DNA from: Oceanicaulis sp. HLUCCA04
Lineage (GTDB): Bacteria > Pseudomonadota > Alphaproteobacteria > Caulobacterales > Maricaulaceae
Assembly (NCBI GenBank): GCA_001314625.1
Contig: LJSH01000005.1
Location: forward strand, 241,740-305,739
Length of the DNA stretch: 64,000 nucleotides
Direction of reading: 5' to 3'
The notes beneath the pieces were generated by a model. That model searched no databases and was not told the DNA's origin. It saw nothing but the letters and a program-made list of their open reading frames with translations. Below, piece after piece: positions 37,006 through 45,219 of this stretch (position 1 is the stretch's first letter; every line of letters begins with the position of its first letter). Position numbers and translations under genes: made by a program.

Positions 37006-38739
37006 GTGGAAGCCGACATTAACGGCATATGGCTGAAAGACATTCTGGTCTTTCTGGTAGCGGCGGGAATCATTGTTCCGCTGTTCAAGGCGGCGCGTCT
37101 GGGCGCTGTCCTGGGCTTCCTCATCGCCGGTGTGGTGCTGGGGCCGTTTGGGCTGGGCCGGTTTGCCGATGCGGCACCGATTCTGTCTTTCGTGACGGTC
37201 AGTGACCCCCACGCAGTTGAACCGTTCGCGGAACTGGGGGTCCTGTTCCTGCTGTTTCTGCTGGGGCTGGAATTGTCGTTCAGGCGGTTATGGGCGTTGC
37301 GGCTGACTGTGTTTGGCACCGGCGGGCTGCAATCTGGCGCGAGTGCGATTGTGATCGGGCTGGCTGCTTTCCTGCTGGGATATGCCGCGCCGTCCGCGGT
37401 GATTATCGGACTGGCTTTCGCGTTGTCATCCACCGCCATCGTCATGCAGATCATGTTTGAGGAAAGGCGCGTGGCCACACCTGTCGGGCGCACGGTGCTC
37501 GGCGTACTGCTGATGCAGGATATTCTGGTTGCCCCCATCCTCATCCTCGCCGGGTTTCTGGCGCGATCAGATGATGGCGGGATGCTGGGCGCGCTGGGTC
37601 AGGCCGCCTGGCAGGGCGGCGCGGCAATTCTCGTCATCTTTGTGGTTGGCCGCTACCTGTTGCGCCCGGCCTTCCGCCTCGCGGCGCGGTTTGGCGGGCG
37701 CGACACGCTGATGGCGCTGACGCTGGTGGCCGTGGTCGGTGCGGCGGTGCTAACCGATGCGGGTGGATTGTCGCTGGCGCTCGGTGCGTTTCTGGCCGGG
37801 CTTCTGGTGGGCGAGACCGAGTTCAAACACCAGGCGGAAGTGGATCTGGACCCGTTCAAGGGGCTGTTGCTGGGCCTGTTTTTTGTCACCGTGGGCATGG
37901 GGCTTGATCTGGTTCAGGTCTGGGCGTCCCTGCCACTGATCCTTGCCGGTCTGGCCGCCATGCTGGCGGTCAAGTTCGTAATTGTCGTGGCGGCTTGTCT
38001 GGTTACAGGCAACAAGCTGCCCGTTGCCGTGGAGGCGGCCTTCCTGCTCGCGCCGGCAGGCGAATTTGCCTTCATCATCCTGGCGGCGGCCACCAGTTCG
38101 GGCGTGGTGGCCAGCGACGCGATGGGCATTCTCGGGCCTATCGCAGGCCTGTCCATGTTGCTGACGCCGCTGTGTGCCCGGCTGGGCAGATGGGTCGCCG
38201 GGCGGATGGAAGAACCGGCGCCGGAAGGGACAGAGCTGTCTCGATCTCTCGATCTGTCCGATCACGTCATCATTGCAGGCTTTGGCAGGGTAGGCCGCTC
38301 CATCGCCCGCGTGATGGAAGAGGAGGGCGCAACCCTTGTGGCCCTAGAAAAGGACGCCCGGCGTGCGGAGAAATTCAAGAGGGAGGGCTGGCCGGTGTAT
38401 TACGGGGATGCCGCCCGCCCGGAAATGCTCGAGCGGGTAGGCGTTGACGGGGCCGCTTTGTTCATTGTTACGGCCGATAATCCGGAAGCGGCCTGCGAGA
38501 TCGTGCGAACGGTGCGAAGCCTGAGATCAAGTCTTCCGGTCGTGGCGCGCGCCCGTGATCCTGAGCATGCCAAGGCGCTGGCCGAAGCCGGTGCCACCCA
38601 TGTGACGCTGGATGCTATCGAGGCCGCTTTGCAGATGGCCGCCAAGGCGCTGGAGGAATGGGGCTTGCCGCCTGATTCCATCCGCAGCCTGGTCGATAGC
38701 GAACGCGATGATGAGTACGCGCGAGCCGAGAAGAGCTAG
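37006..38739 (+). CDS. Kef-type CPA2 monovalent cation:proton antiporter with TrkA-N domain
   Basis: The 577-residue protein has about 12 helices of the Na/H exchanger fold with ALSSTAIVMQIM and VLLMQDILVAP, then a cytoplasmic TrkA-N (RCK) domain from about residue 420: HVIIAGFGRVGRSIARVMEE with the GxGxxG nucleotide motif. It is like KefB/KefC potassium efflux proteins. It starts with GTG 37006. No ancillary KefF/KefG gene is next to it. The ion is not determined. Confidence 0.9.
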   Translation: MEADINGIWLKDILVFLVAAGIIVPLFKAARLGAVLGFLIAGVVLGPFGLGRFADAAPILSFVTVSDPHAVEPFAELGVLFLLFLLGLELSFRRLWALRLTVFGTGGLQSGASAIVIGLAAFLLGYAAPSAVIIGLAFALSSTAIVMQIMFEERRVATPVGRTVLGVLLMQDILVAPILILAGFLARSDDGGMLGALGQAAWQGGAAILVIFVVGRYLLRPAFRLAARFGGRDTLMALTLVAVVGAAVLTDAGGLSLALGAFLAGLLVGETEFKHQAEVDLDPFKGLLLGLFFVTVGMGLDLVQVWASLPLILAGLAAMLAVKFVIVVAACLVTGNKLPVAVEAAFLLAPAGEFAFIILAAATSSGVVASDAMGILGPIAGLSMLLTPLCARLGRWVAGRMEEPAPEGTELSRSLDLSDHVIIAGFGRVGRSIARVMEEEGATLVALEKDARRAEKFKREGWPVYYGDAARPEMLERVGVDGAALFIVTADNPEAACEIVRTVRSLRSSLPVVARARDPEHAKALAEAGATHVTLDAIEAALQMAAKALEEWGLPPDSIRSLVDSERDDEYARAEKS

Positions 38740-39230
38740 CCGGTCGGAGCAATCAGAGAGCGGGCGTCATAGATGGCCGGATCCTCCGCAAGCGGTGCGG
38801 GGCGTGCGAAGATTTCCAGACTGACAGCGGTCCGGCTTTCCTGACCGGGGCTGAAGCTGACGCCGAGCCCGACCCCGGACGCCCGGAACCCACCTGACCC
38901 GGCTGACGTGCCAGCCGAACCGCCGACCTGAACCGGGCTGCGCCCGCGCGTCGTGTCTATGCGGCGCGACACAATTTCAAATCCGGCAAATCCGTTCTCC
39001 AGAACGATCTCGGCGGCCCGGCGCATGGCTAGCCGCTCGGCATCGGCAACCGACAGGTCGGGGCCAGCGGTGAAGCTTACCCGCCAGCGATTATCGGTGA
39101 TGCGCAACGAGTCAAAGCCGACGGCCTGACCGACAGGGCCGATTGCAGGGCCGTAAGTGGTCTGTGTGGGCGAACACGCGGCAATCGCAATGCAGGAAAG
39201 GGCGGCGAGAAGGGTGAGCCTGATTGCCAT
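38736..39230 (-). CDS. CC0125/CC1285-like lipoprotein
   Basis: The 164-residue protein has a lipoprotein signal (LLAALSCIAIAACSP, lipid-modified Cys near residue 19) and then GFDSLRITDNRWRVSFTAG and RLAMRRAAEIVLENGFAGFE. This order, an 'R-V-F' strand and then a helix of 'AE-L-GF-F', is what I know from CC0125/CC1285 family lipoproteins of Caulobacter. Function unknown. The stop is 4 bp from convergent overlap with the antiporter gene. Confidence 0.72.
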   Translation of the reverse strand: MAIRLTLLAALSCIAIAACSPTQTTYGPAIGPVGQAVGFDSLRITDNRWRVSFTAGPDLSVADAERLAMRRAAEIVLENGFAGFEIVSRRIDTTRGRSPVQVGGSAGTSAGSGGFRASGVGLGVSFSPGQESRTAVSLEIFARPAPLAEDPAIYDARSLIAPTG

Positions 39231-39286
39231 GGATGCGCTCCTGATATCGCTGGCGGTTCACAATTGAGCGGCCAGCTTATCTTGAT

Positions 39287-39772
39287 TTACGCATTCATGC
39301 GCGAAACAGTTTCCTCCGGACCAGGGTCGCGATAACCCAGCTGTCCGATAACCCAGCCGGCAAGATAGCCTGCGGCGAAGCCCGCGGGCAGGGTGACCAG
39401 CAGGGCAATGGCGGAGTCCTGTTCCAGATCCTCCATGATCAGCCGGCCATTGAAAAAATACATGATGGAAAAAATCAGTCCGGCGCAGGCCATGGCCAGG
39501 CCCATGCCGGAGGGCGTGCGCCATCTGGCGAAATGCGCGATGGCCCACGCAGCCAGCATGATAGGCGAGCCAAAGGCATAGCAGGTGAAGACCGCGATTA
39601 TCACCCCGAAAATTGACATGACCAGACCGGCCTGGAGCGCTTCCAGCACGGTGTTTTCGGGCAGGAGCTGGACGCTGAGTCCCAGTGAGACAAATACTCC
39701 GCCAGCCAGCCCCGCGATGAGCGGGGATAGTGCCATCGCAAAGGCAAGCTGAAGGGGGACGGGCTTGCGCAT
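39287..39772 (-). CDS. four-helix membrane protein of unknown function
   Basis: The 161-residue protein has hydrophobic helices at about 8-30, 45-66, 90-110 and 124-146 and a short charged C-terminus. It is 3 bp after a membrane protein gene of the same size and topology, so the two may be a pair or an old duplication, though sequence similarity is weak. No known family recognised. Confidence 0.6.
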   Translation of the reverse strand: MRKPVPLQLAFAMALSPLIAGLAGGVFVSLGLSVQLLPENTVLEALQAGLVMSIFGVIIAVFTCYAFGSPIMLAAWAIAHFARWRTPSGMGLAMACAGLIFSIMYFFNGRLIMEDLEQDSAIALLVTLPAGFAAGYLAGWVIGQLGYRDPGPEETVSRMNA

Positions 39773-39775
39773 CTG

Positions 39776-40258
39776 TTAGCGCCCGGCCCTTTCAAGACTG
39801 GAAAAGACCAGCCCGCCAATGGCGCCTGCGGCTGCGCCGATGAGCGGCAGGGCAAGGCTGAACAGGCTTTCTGCCAGCGGCAGATCGCCCAGCGGGATGC
39901 CGCCGGTCAGTTCCAGCTCGAGATCTGCGCCATATATCCGGTATAGGTAGGCGATCATCGCTACCAGACCGGCCACGCCGCCCGCCAGCAACGCCGTAAA
40001 CCCGCCCCACAGGCGCATGCCGCGAAGAATGAGCCAGAGCGGCGCAAATATCACCAGGGCTGCCGGATAGGCAAACATCAGCGCCGAAATCCATACGCTG
40101 ACAGCCATCGACGCGTATTCGCTCAAGGCAACCTCGGACGCTGCCGGGTCGGTAAGCTGCAAATGCCCGATCAGGCCGCCGACCGCGAGGGCGGCTGCAA
40201 ATGCCGGTGCAATGGCAAAGGCGGCAAACATCCCGCCGGGCCCCGCCGGCCGGCTCAT
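39776..40258 (-). CDS. four-helix membrane protein of unknown function
   Basis: The 160-residue protein has about four helices (roughly 10-32, 48-72, 84-106, 130-152) with Gly/Ala-rich faces. It lies in a minus-strand run with the preceding gene. No family recognised. It may belong with the small ribbon-helix-helix and DUF486 genes upstream, but the 65-bp gap argues for separate control. Confidence 0.6.
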   Translation of the reverse strand: MSRPAGPGGMFAAFAIAPAFAAALAVGGLIGHLQLTDPAASEVALSEYASMAVSVWISALMFAYPAALVIFAPLWLILRGMRLWGGFTALLAGGVAGLVAMIAYLYRIYGADLELELTGGIPLGDLPLAESLFSLALPLIGAAAGAIGGLVFSSLERAGR

Positions 40259-40323
40259 CGCTTCACCCGCGAGGTGTTGTTGTCACGCATGAGTTAGCCC
40301 CCCTGTTTCCCGTCGCCCACCAG

Positions 40324-40548
40324 TCAAGCGCGGCTCTGCACATGACGCAAGGCCCATACCCGGCATGCACTGGCCAGCCCGCCATCATAGCCCTCGCGGA
40401 TACGCGCGGCGTCGATTTCGGCCAGCAGGCTGGCCAGCGACCGGCCGGTCTTTGCGCAGGCCGCATCCAGCACGGCCCAGAACTCCGGCTCCAGCGCCAG
40501 GCTTGTGCGGTGCCCGGCAAGGGACAGGGATCGTTTCATCTGGCTCAT
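40324..40548 (-). CDS. small ribbon-helix-helix domain protein
   Basis: The 74-residue protein reads MSQMKRSLSLAGHRTSLALE, then PEFWAVLDAACAKTGRSLAS and LLAEIDAARIREG. This matches the RHH_4-type ribbon-helix-helix family common in alphaproteobacteria. The start overlaps the stop of the DUF486 gene (ATGA). The domain suggests DNA binding, but the basic N-terminal strand is short and function is unproven. Confidence 0.75.
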   Translation of the reverse strand: MSQMKRSLSLAGHRTSLALEPEFWAVLDAACAKTGRSLASLLAEIDAARIREGYDGGLASACRVWALRHVQSRA

Positions 40549-40904
40549 CGCTTGAAGAAGATCAGGGCTGCGCCCGCCGCGATCAAGGCAAAACCGGCCA
40601 GATGGCGGATTGTGACAGGTTCTTTCAGGTACACGGCGGCGAAGATCACAAATACGCTCAGCGTGATCACTTCCTGCATGGTTTTCAGCTCGGCAGCCGA
40701 ATAGACGCCATGGCCGATCCGGTTGGCCGGAACCGCCATGGTGTATTCCACGAAGGCGATCAGCCAGCTGACACATATGACCAGCAGGATGGGCGCACTC
40801 TTGAAGCGCAAATGTCCGTACCAGGCGAGCGTCATGAAGACATTCGAACCGATCAGCAGGATGACCGGCAGTATGTGAGGCCAGGAGAAGGTGGGCATGG
40901 ACAT
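40545..40904 (-). CDS. DUF486 / DMT-like small membrane protein
   Basis: The 119-residue protein has four helices and the DUF486 signatures ILLIGSNVFMTLAWYGHLRF and FVEYTMAVPANRIGHGVYSA, ending in IAAGAALIFFKR. It belongs to a family of half-size drug/metabolite-transporter-like proteins without known substrate. The following ribbon-helix-helix gene is translationally coupled. Confidence 0.85.
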   Translation of the reverse strand: MSMPTFSWPHILPVILLIGSNVFMTLAWYGHLRFKSAPILLVICVSWLIAFVEYTMAVPANRIGHGVYSAAELKTMQEVITLSVFVIFAAVYLKEPVTIRHLAGFALIAAGAALIFFKR

Positions 40905-40966
40905 GTCCTGAACAGGAAGCGGCGGCTGACGCTATTGCGCAGCACCCGGCCCGCCTGTCCATAGGC

Positions 40967-41006
40967 AAAAAAAAGAGCCGGACGGCGCTAGCGCTCGGTC
41001 CGGCTC
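40967..41006 (-). terminator. Rho-independent terminator of the small RNA gene
   Basis: On the minus strand GAGCCGGAC pairs with GTCCGGCTC (9 bp, loop with an inner GCGCTAGCGC palindrome), followed directly by eight T. It is the clearest intrinsic terminator in the window. Confidence 0.92.
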
Positions 41007-41076
41007 AGTCTTGCATATCCGTTCGGGGAGGAGACGGAATGCGAAATAAACGGGGGAAACCGTTCGCGGCTGATAT
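40967..41076 (-). ncRNA. predicted EcfG-dependent small RNA with C-rich loops (GsrN-like)
   Basis: The interval is bounded by a perfect EcfG promoter and a strong terminator, and no ORF fits it. The predicted RNA of about 110 nt folds as three hairpins. The first (41049-41064) has stem AACGG/CCGTT and loop TTTCCC. The second (41018-41038) has stem TCCGT/ACGGA and loop CTCCTCCCCGA. The third is the terminator. The second loop is complementary to ribosome-binding sites, as in GsrN and other alphaproteobacterial C-rich-loop RNAs that act on mRNAs. The Caulobacter GsrN is of similar size, is driven by SigT, and has a C-rich target loop in its 5' half. The 5' end is inferred and may shift by a few bases. 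Confidence 0.75.
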
Positions 41077-41082
41077 GATCCC

Positions 41083-41108
41083 AACGCGTGGTCACATCAA
41101 GGCGTTCC
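41083..41108 (-). promoter_or_regulatory. EcfG-type promoter of the small RNA gene
   Basis: On the minus strand GGAAC (41108-41104) is followed after 17 bases by CGTT (41086-41083), a perfect consensus. The expected start is near 41076. Nothing protein-coding begins between it and the terminator at 40967. Confidence 0.82.
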
Positions 41109-41190
41109 AACGAATATCAGGTATGCAAAAATGCCGCGCGACGGGTTTATAAACTTTATGTGACGCAAGGCTTGGGGCTGAAAGCTGAAA

Positions 41191-42099
41191 CTATTCAGCC
41201 AGCTCCGCCTTCCACTGTCTGGCGGTGTCGACCAGGAAGTCGCGCACTGCGGCAACACGCCGCGATCCCTTCAGTTCGTCCGGAAATACCAGGAAAACAT
41301 CGAAAGCGGGTCCATCGAGCTCGGGCAACACGCGGATGAGGCCCGGGTTTTCAACAGCCACATAGTCAGGAAGGCCGCAAATGCCAAACCCGGCTTCGGT
41401 GGCCTTCATCATGGCCTTGATCGTATTGGCCTCGATCACCGCTTCGCGAGGCGGATGGCCCGCTTCATGACCTACCGTAAGCTGCCAGTTCAGATTGGGA
41501 ATGGGCGCCAGCTTTTTCGGCCCATAGGCGATGAAATGATGGCCCTTGTCGAGATCGGCTACGGTTTTCGGCGTGCCGTGCGCGTCGAGATATTCCGGCG
41601 CCGCATAGAGGTGCTGATCGACCTGCATCAGGCGGCGCTGAACCAGCTCGTTCTGGGTCGACGGCCAAGGGCGGATCGCTATGTCGGCTTCCAGCCCGGC
41701 CAGATCCAGCTCGTGATCGGCCAGTAAGAGCTTGAGCTGAATTTTCGGATAGAGCGCTTGGAACGCCTTCAGCCGGGGTATCAGCCAGATTGAGCCCAGC
41801 GCCGTGGGCGCCGTGATGCGCAAGGCCCCGGTGGGCTTGTCCCGGCTGTCCTGAACGCGCGCTTCAGCCACCGCGACCCTGTTGGCAATCTCGGCGGCGG
41901 CCTCGAACAGAAGGCGGCCCGGCTCGGTCAGCAAAAGCCCGCGTGCATGACGGTGAAACAGCTTGATATCCAGCTCTGTTTCAAGGGCCGATATCTGGCG
42001 GCTGACGGCAGACTGCGACATGCCAAGCGTCTCGGCGGCGCCGGTCAGCGATCCGGCGTCGGCTGCGGCGTGAAAGGATTTCAGCTTGTCCCAATCCAT
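41191..42099 (-). CDS. LysR-family transcriptional regulator
   Basis: The 302-residue protein has the helix-turn-helix LKSFHAAADAGSLTGAAETL with MSQSAVSRQISALETELDIK, and a substrate-binding domain from about residue 90 with ALRITAPTALGSIWLIPRLK. It is the type found beside trxB in many alphaproteobacteria, and trxB lies about 2 kb upstream here with ABC genes between. Target unknown. Confidence 0.9.
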   Translation of the reverse strand: MDWDKLKSFHAAADAGSLTGAAETLGMSQSAVSRQISALETELDIKLFHRHARGLLLTEPGRLLFEAAAEIANRVAVAEARVQDSRDKPTGALRITAPTALGSIWLIPRLKAFQALYPKIQLKLLLADHELDLAGLEADIAIRPWPSTQNELVQRRLMQVDQHLYAAPEYLDAHGTPKTVADLDKGHHFIAYGPKKLAPIPNLNWQLTVGHEAGHPPREAVIEANTIKAMMKATEAGFGICGLPDYVAVENPGLIRVLPELDGPAFDVFLVFPDELKGSRRVAAVRDFLVDTARQWKAELAE

Positions 42100-42132
42100 A
42101 GGCGTGGACGTTAGTGCGCTTTGTGTGCGCCG

Positions 42133-43392
42133 TCAGGTGCGAATTGTCATTCCGTCTGCCAAGGAATTTCGGAATGCCGCCCATGCCGGGATGAAGCCCA
42201 GCAGTGCGGATGCGCCGGTGACAATGCCAATCAGCGCCAGATCGTAAAGGCCGGGCAGGGTATCGCTTAGATGCACGCCGTAGCGTTGCTCCAGCACCGG
42301 CGCCCCCAGATTGAGCAAGCCATAGGTGAGCCCGGTGCCAATTATCGCGCCAGCCAGCGCCAGCAGCGCACTTTCGCTCACCAGAAGGACAAAGATGTGG
42401 CGCGGCCGCGCGCCCAGGGCGCGCAGTATCGCCATCTCTCGGCGGCGCTCGTTCAGGCTGGTCAGGATCGCGGTCAGAATGCAGATCAGCCCCATCAGCA
42501 CCACGAAGGCCGCGACAGCGGCAAGGGTGCGTTCGGCCACGCCGACTACGCTCCATAGCTGGGACAGCGCGACACCGGGAATGATCGCCTGCAGCGGCTC
42601 TACCCGGTAGGTGTTGATCTGGCGTTGCAGGCGAAGGGCCGCAACGGGCGAATCCAGACCCACCAGAAACGCGGTGATCTGGTCTGGCGACAAGTCCATG
42701 GCACGCAGCTCGTCCTCGGAGAGGCTGGTACCCCCGCCAGTCGGACCTTCAAGATGGATCGCTTCAATCGCCTCAAGGCTGACAAAGACGGAGCGGTCAA
42801 CAGGCGTACCTGTCGGCTCCAGTATGCCAACCACCGTAAACGGGTTGCTGTCGTGTTCGACAAAGCTGACACTGCCCGTGCCGTGCGCGACGACGATTTC
42901 CTCGCCCAGCGAATAGCCCAGCTCGCGCGCGGCGCTGGCCCCGATCACGGTTTCAAACATATCCTCAAGCGGCCGGCCTGAGGCAAATTCCAGCTGGCTT
43001 TGGCCGGCATAGCGGTAATGCTCGAAATAGCGGTTGTCGGTTCCGACCACACGGAAACCGGCATGGGAATCGCCCAGCGAGATGGGCACTGTCCATGCGA
43101 CGCCCGGCGCATTGGCCACCTGCTGATAGGTTTCCCAGGTGATATTGTTGGTGGCATCACCGATGTGGAAGATGGCGTAGAGCAGCAGGTTTACCGGGCT
43201 GGAGCGCGCGCCCACGATCAGGTCGGTGCCGGAAATCGTGTTCTCGAAGCTCGCCCGCGCCCCGTGGCGCACTTTTTCCACGCCCAGAAACAGGGTCATC
43301 GCGATGGCGACCGTCAGAATGGTCAGCAGCGCTGTGCCGCGCCGGTTGGCAATCGATCGCCAGGCGAGGGAGAAAATCGGCAAGCGGCTCAT
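42133..43392 (-). CDS. FtsX/MacB-type ABC transporter permease
   Basis: The 419-residue protein has an N-terminal helix (about 15-38), a large periplasmic domain and three C-terminal helices. The FtsX segment is ILTSLNERRREMAILRALGA. It overlaps the ATPase gene by 4 bp (ATGA), and the two form one transporter, probably a homodimeric permease. It is distinct in sequence from the exporter at 12-16 kb and lacks an adaptor gene nearby. Confidence 0.88.
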   Translation of the reverse strand: MSRLPIFSLAWRSIANRRGTALLTILTVAIAMTLFLGVEKVRHGARASFENTISGTDLIVGARSSPVNLLLYAIFHIGDATNNITWETYQQVANAPGVAWTVPISLGDSHAGFRVVGTDNRYFEHYRYAGQSQLEFASGRPLEDMFETVIGASAARELGYSLGEEIVVAHGTGSVSFVEHDSNPFTVVGILEPTGTPVDRSVFVSLEAIEAIHLEGPTGGGTSLSEDELRAMDLSPDQITAFLVGLDSPVAALRLQRQINTYRVEPLQAIIPGVALSQLWSVVGVAERTLAAVAAFVVLMGLICILTAILTSLNERRREMAILRALGARPRHIFVLLVSESALLALAGAIIGTGLTYGLLNLGAPVLEQRYGVHLSDTLPGLYDLALIGIVTGASALLGFIPAWAAFRNSLADGMTIRT

Positions 43393-44096
43393 GCGCGGAC
43401 CCCCGCCCTGTTGAGTTCTGACAGATCAATCGCCCGGTCGAAGCGTGATGCGAGAGTGCCGTCATGGCTGACAAACAGGAGCGCCGCGCCACTCGCGGCA
43501 CATTCTTCGATGAGAAGCGACAGGAACGCATCGCGCGCATCCGCGTCGAGCGCCGATGTCGGCTCGTCAGCCAGCACCAGCCCCGGACTGCCGATCAGTG
43601 CGCGCGCAGCCGCCACGCGCTGCTGCTGGCCCACGGACAATTCGGTGGGCGGGCTGGACCAGTATCGTTTGGGGTCAAGCTGGAGGCGGGTCATCAGGCG
43701 GCGCGCTTCTGCCTCGGCGCCACCCGCCTGCGCACACGCCGCGTTGCGCCGGGCGGAAAAGCGGGCGGGCAGCATCACATTGGCACCGGCTGGCAGATAT
43801 GGCAGCAGGTTGAACATCTGGAAGATGACGCCCAGCCGTTCGGCTCTCCAGGCATCGCGCTTGCCGCCGGACAGCTCCGAGACCGGCTCGCCAAGAACCT
43901 CGATACGGCCGCTATCGGGCTTCATGATCCCGGCGATCAGGCCCAGAAGCGTGGACTTGCCCGAACCGCTGGCGCCTTTCAGGAAAACCCTCTCTCCCGC
44001 AGACACGTAAAATTCGGGGATGTCGAGCACGACAGGCCCTTTTCGCGCATAAGAGAAGCGCGCGTCCGTTATCGATATGGCGGGCGCGGCGCTCAC
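43389..44096 (-). CDS. ABC transporter ATP-binding protein
   Basis: The 235-residue ATPase has Walker A KGASGSGKSTLL, Q-loop VIFQMFNLLPYL, signature ELSVGQQQRVAAARA (Val instead of the first Gly of LSGGQ), Walker B GLVLADEPTSALD and the H-loop FVSHDG. It overlaps both trxB upstream and the permease downstream by 4 bp, so all three are translationally coupled. Confidence 0.9.
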   Translation of the reverse strand: MSAAPAISITDARFSYARKGPVVLDIPEFYVSAGERVFLKGASGSGKSTLLGLIAGIMKPDSGRIEVLGEPVSELSGGKRDAWRAERLGVIFQMFNLLPYLPAGANVMLPARFSARRNAACAQAGGAEAEARRLMTRLQLDPKRYWSSPPTELSVGQQQRVAAARALIGSPGLVLADEPTSALDADARDAFLSLLIEECAASGAALLFVSHDGTLASRFDRAIDLSELNRAGVRA

Positions 44097-45082
44097 GCGG
44101 CGTCGGACTTGGCAGCTTTGCCTTCGCTGGCGGCATGGTGTTCCATCTCGGCCAGCCAGCGTTCGGCCTCCAGCGCGGCCATGCAGCCCATGCCCGCCGC
44201 TGTAATGGCCTGGCGATAGATGTCGTCGGTCACATCGCCGGCTGCAAACACGCCAGGGATCGACGTGGCGGTCGAATCCGGTTTCGTCACCAGATAGCCG
44301 CCATCCTTCATTTCCAGCTTGCCTTCAAAAAGCGAGGTGGCAGGCGCATGGCCAATGGCGACAAACACGCCGTCGGTTGCCAGTTTCGTCTCCTCGCCGG
44401 TTTTCAGATTCTTCACCCGCACGCCGGTGACGCCGGGCACTTCACCTTCGGCGAGAATTTCCTCGATCACGCTGTCCCAGATCACCTCCACCTTCTCATT
44501 ATCGAAAAGGCGGGCTTGCGCGATCTTTTCCGCGCGCAGGGAATCGCGGCGGTGGATCAGCGTCACCTTGCTGGCAAAGCGCGTCAGGAAAAGCGCTTCC
44601 TCGACAGCCGTATTGCCGCCGCCGACCACCACGACCTCCTTGCCGCGATAGAAGAAGCCGTCGCAGGTCGCGCAGGCCGATACGCCAAACCCCTGGAGCG
44701 TCTGCTCACTTTCAAGGCCCAGCCATTTTGCGCTGGCACCGGTGGCGATGATCACGCTGTCGGCGGTGTAGATGGTGCCCGTATCGCCCTTCAGGGTGAA
44801 GGGGCGCTTGGAAAAGTCGGCCTCTACGACGATGTCGGCAATGATCTCGGCACCGACATTCTCCGCCTGCGCCTTCATTTGCTCCATCAGCCACGGGCCT
44901 TCGATGACGCTGGCAAAGCCGGGATAGTTTTCCACCTCGTGCGTGATGGTCAGCTGCCCGCCGGGCTGCAGCCCGGCAATGACGATGGGCTCCAGCATCG
45001 CGCGCGCGGCATAGATCGCGGCGGTGTAACCGGCTGAGCCCGAACCGATAATGACGACTTTGGAGTGGCGGGTTTCAGTCAT
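44093..45082 (-). CDS. trxB: thioredoxin-disulfide reductase
   Basis: The FAD/NADPH enzyme reduces thioredoxin. The 329-residue protein has VVIIGSGSAGYTAAIYAARA, the redox-active CATCDG, the NADPH site VVVGGGNTAVEEALFL, and the FAD-binding GVFAAGDVTDDIYRQAITAA. A short tail after the enzyme domain is Ala/Lys-rich. It starts the trxB-ABC run; a ribosome site is weak. Confidence 0.95.
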   Translation of the reverse strand: MTETRHSKVVIIGSGSAGYTAAIYAARAMLEPIVIAGLQPGGQLTITHEVENYPGFASVIEGPWLMEQMKAQAENVGAEIIADIVVEADFSKRPFTLKGDTGTIYTADSVIIATGASAKWLGLESEQTLQGFGVSACATCDGFFYRGKEVVVVGGGNTAVEEALFLTRFASKVTLIHRRDSLRAEKIAQARLFDNEKVEVIWDSVIEEILAEGEVPGVTGVRVKNLKTGEETKLATDGVFVAIGHAPATSLFEGKLEMKDGGYLVTKPDSTATSIPGVFAAGDVTDDIYRQAITAAGMGCMAALEAERWLAEMEHHAASEGKAAKSDAA

Positions 45083-45219
45083 GGCGCGGCTTTCATGGGA
45101 TGGGGTGTGTCGGAGCGTGAAGGGATAGGCGGACTATTGCGTGGATTCGGGTTCAGGCGTCTCGCCAGTGACCGGGTGGGTCATGCAACATGTTTCGGAC
45201 ACGGGTCAGACATCTGCGC

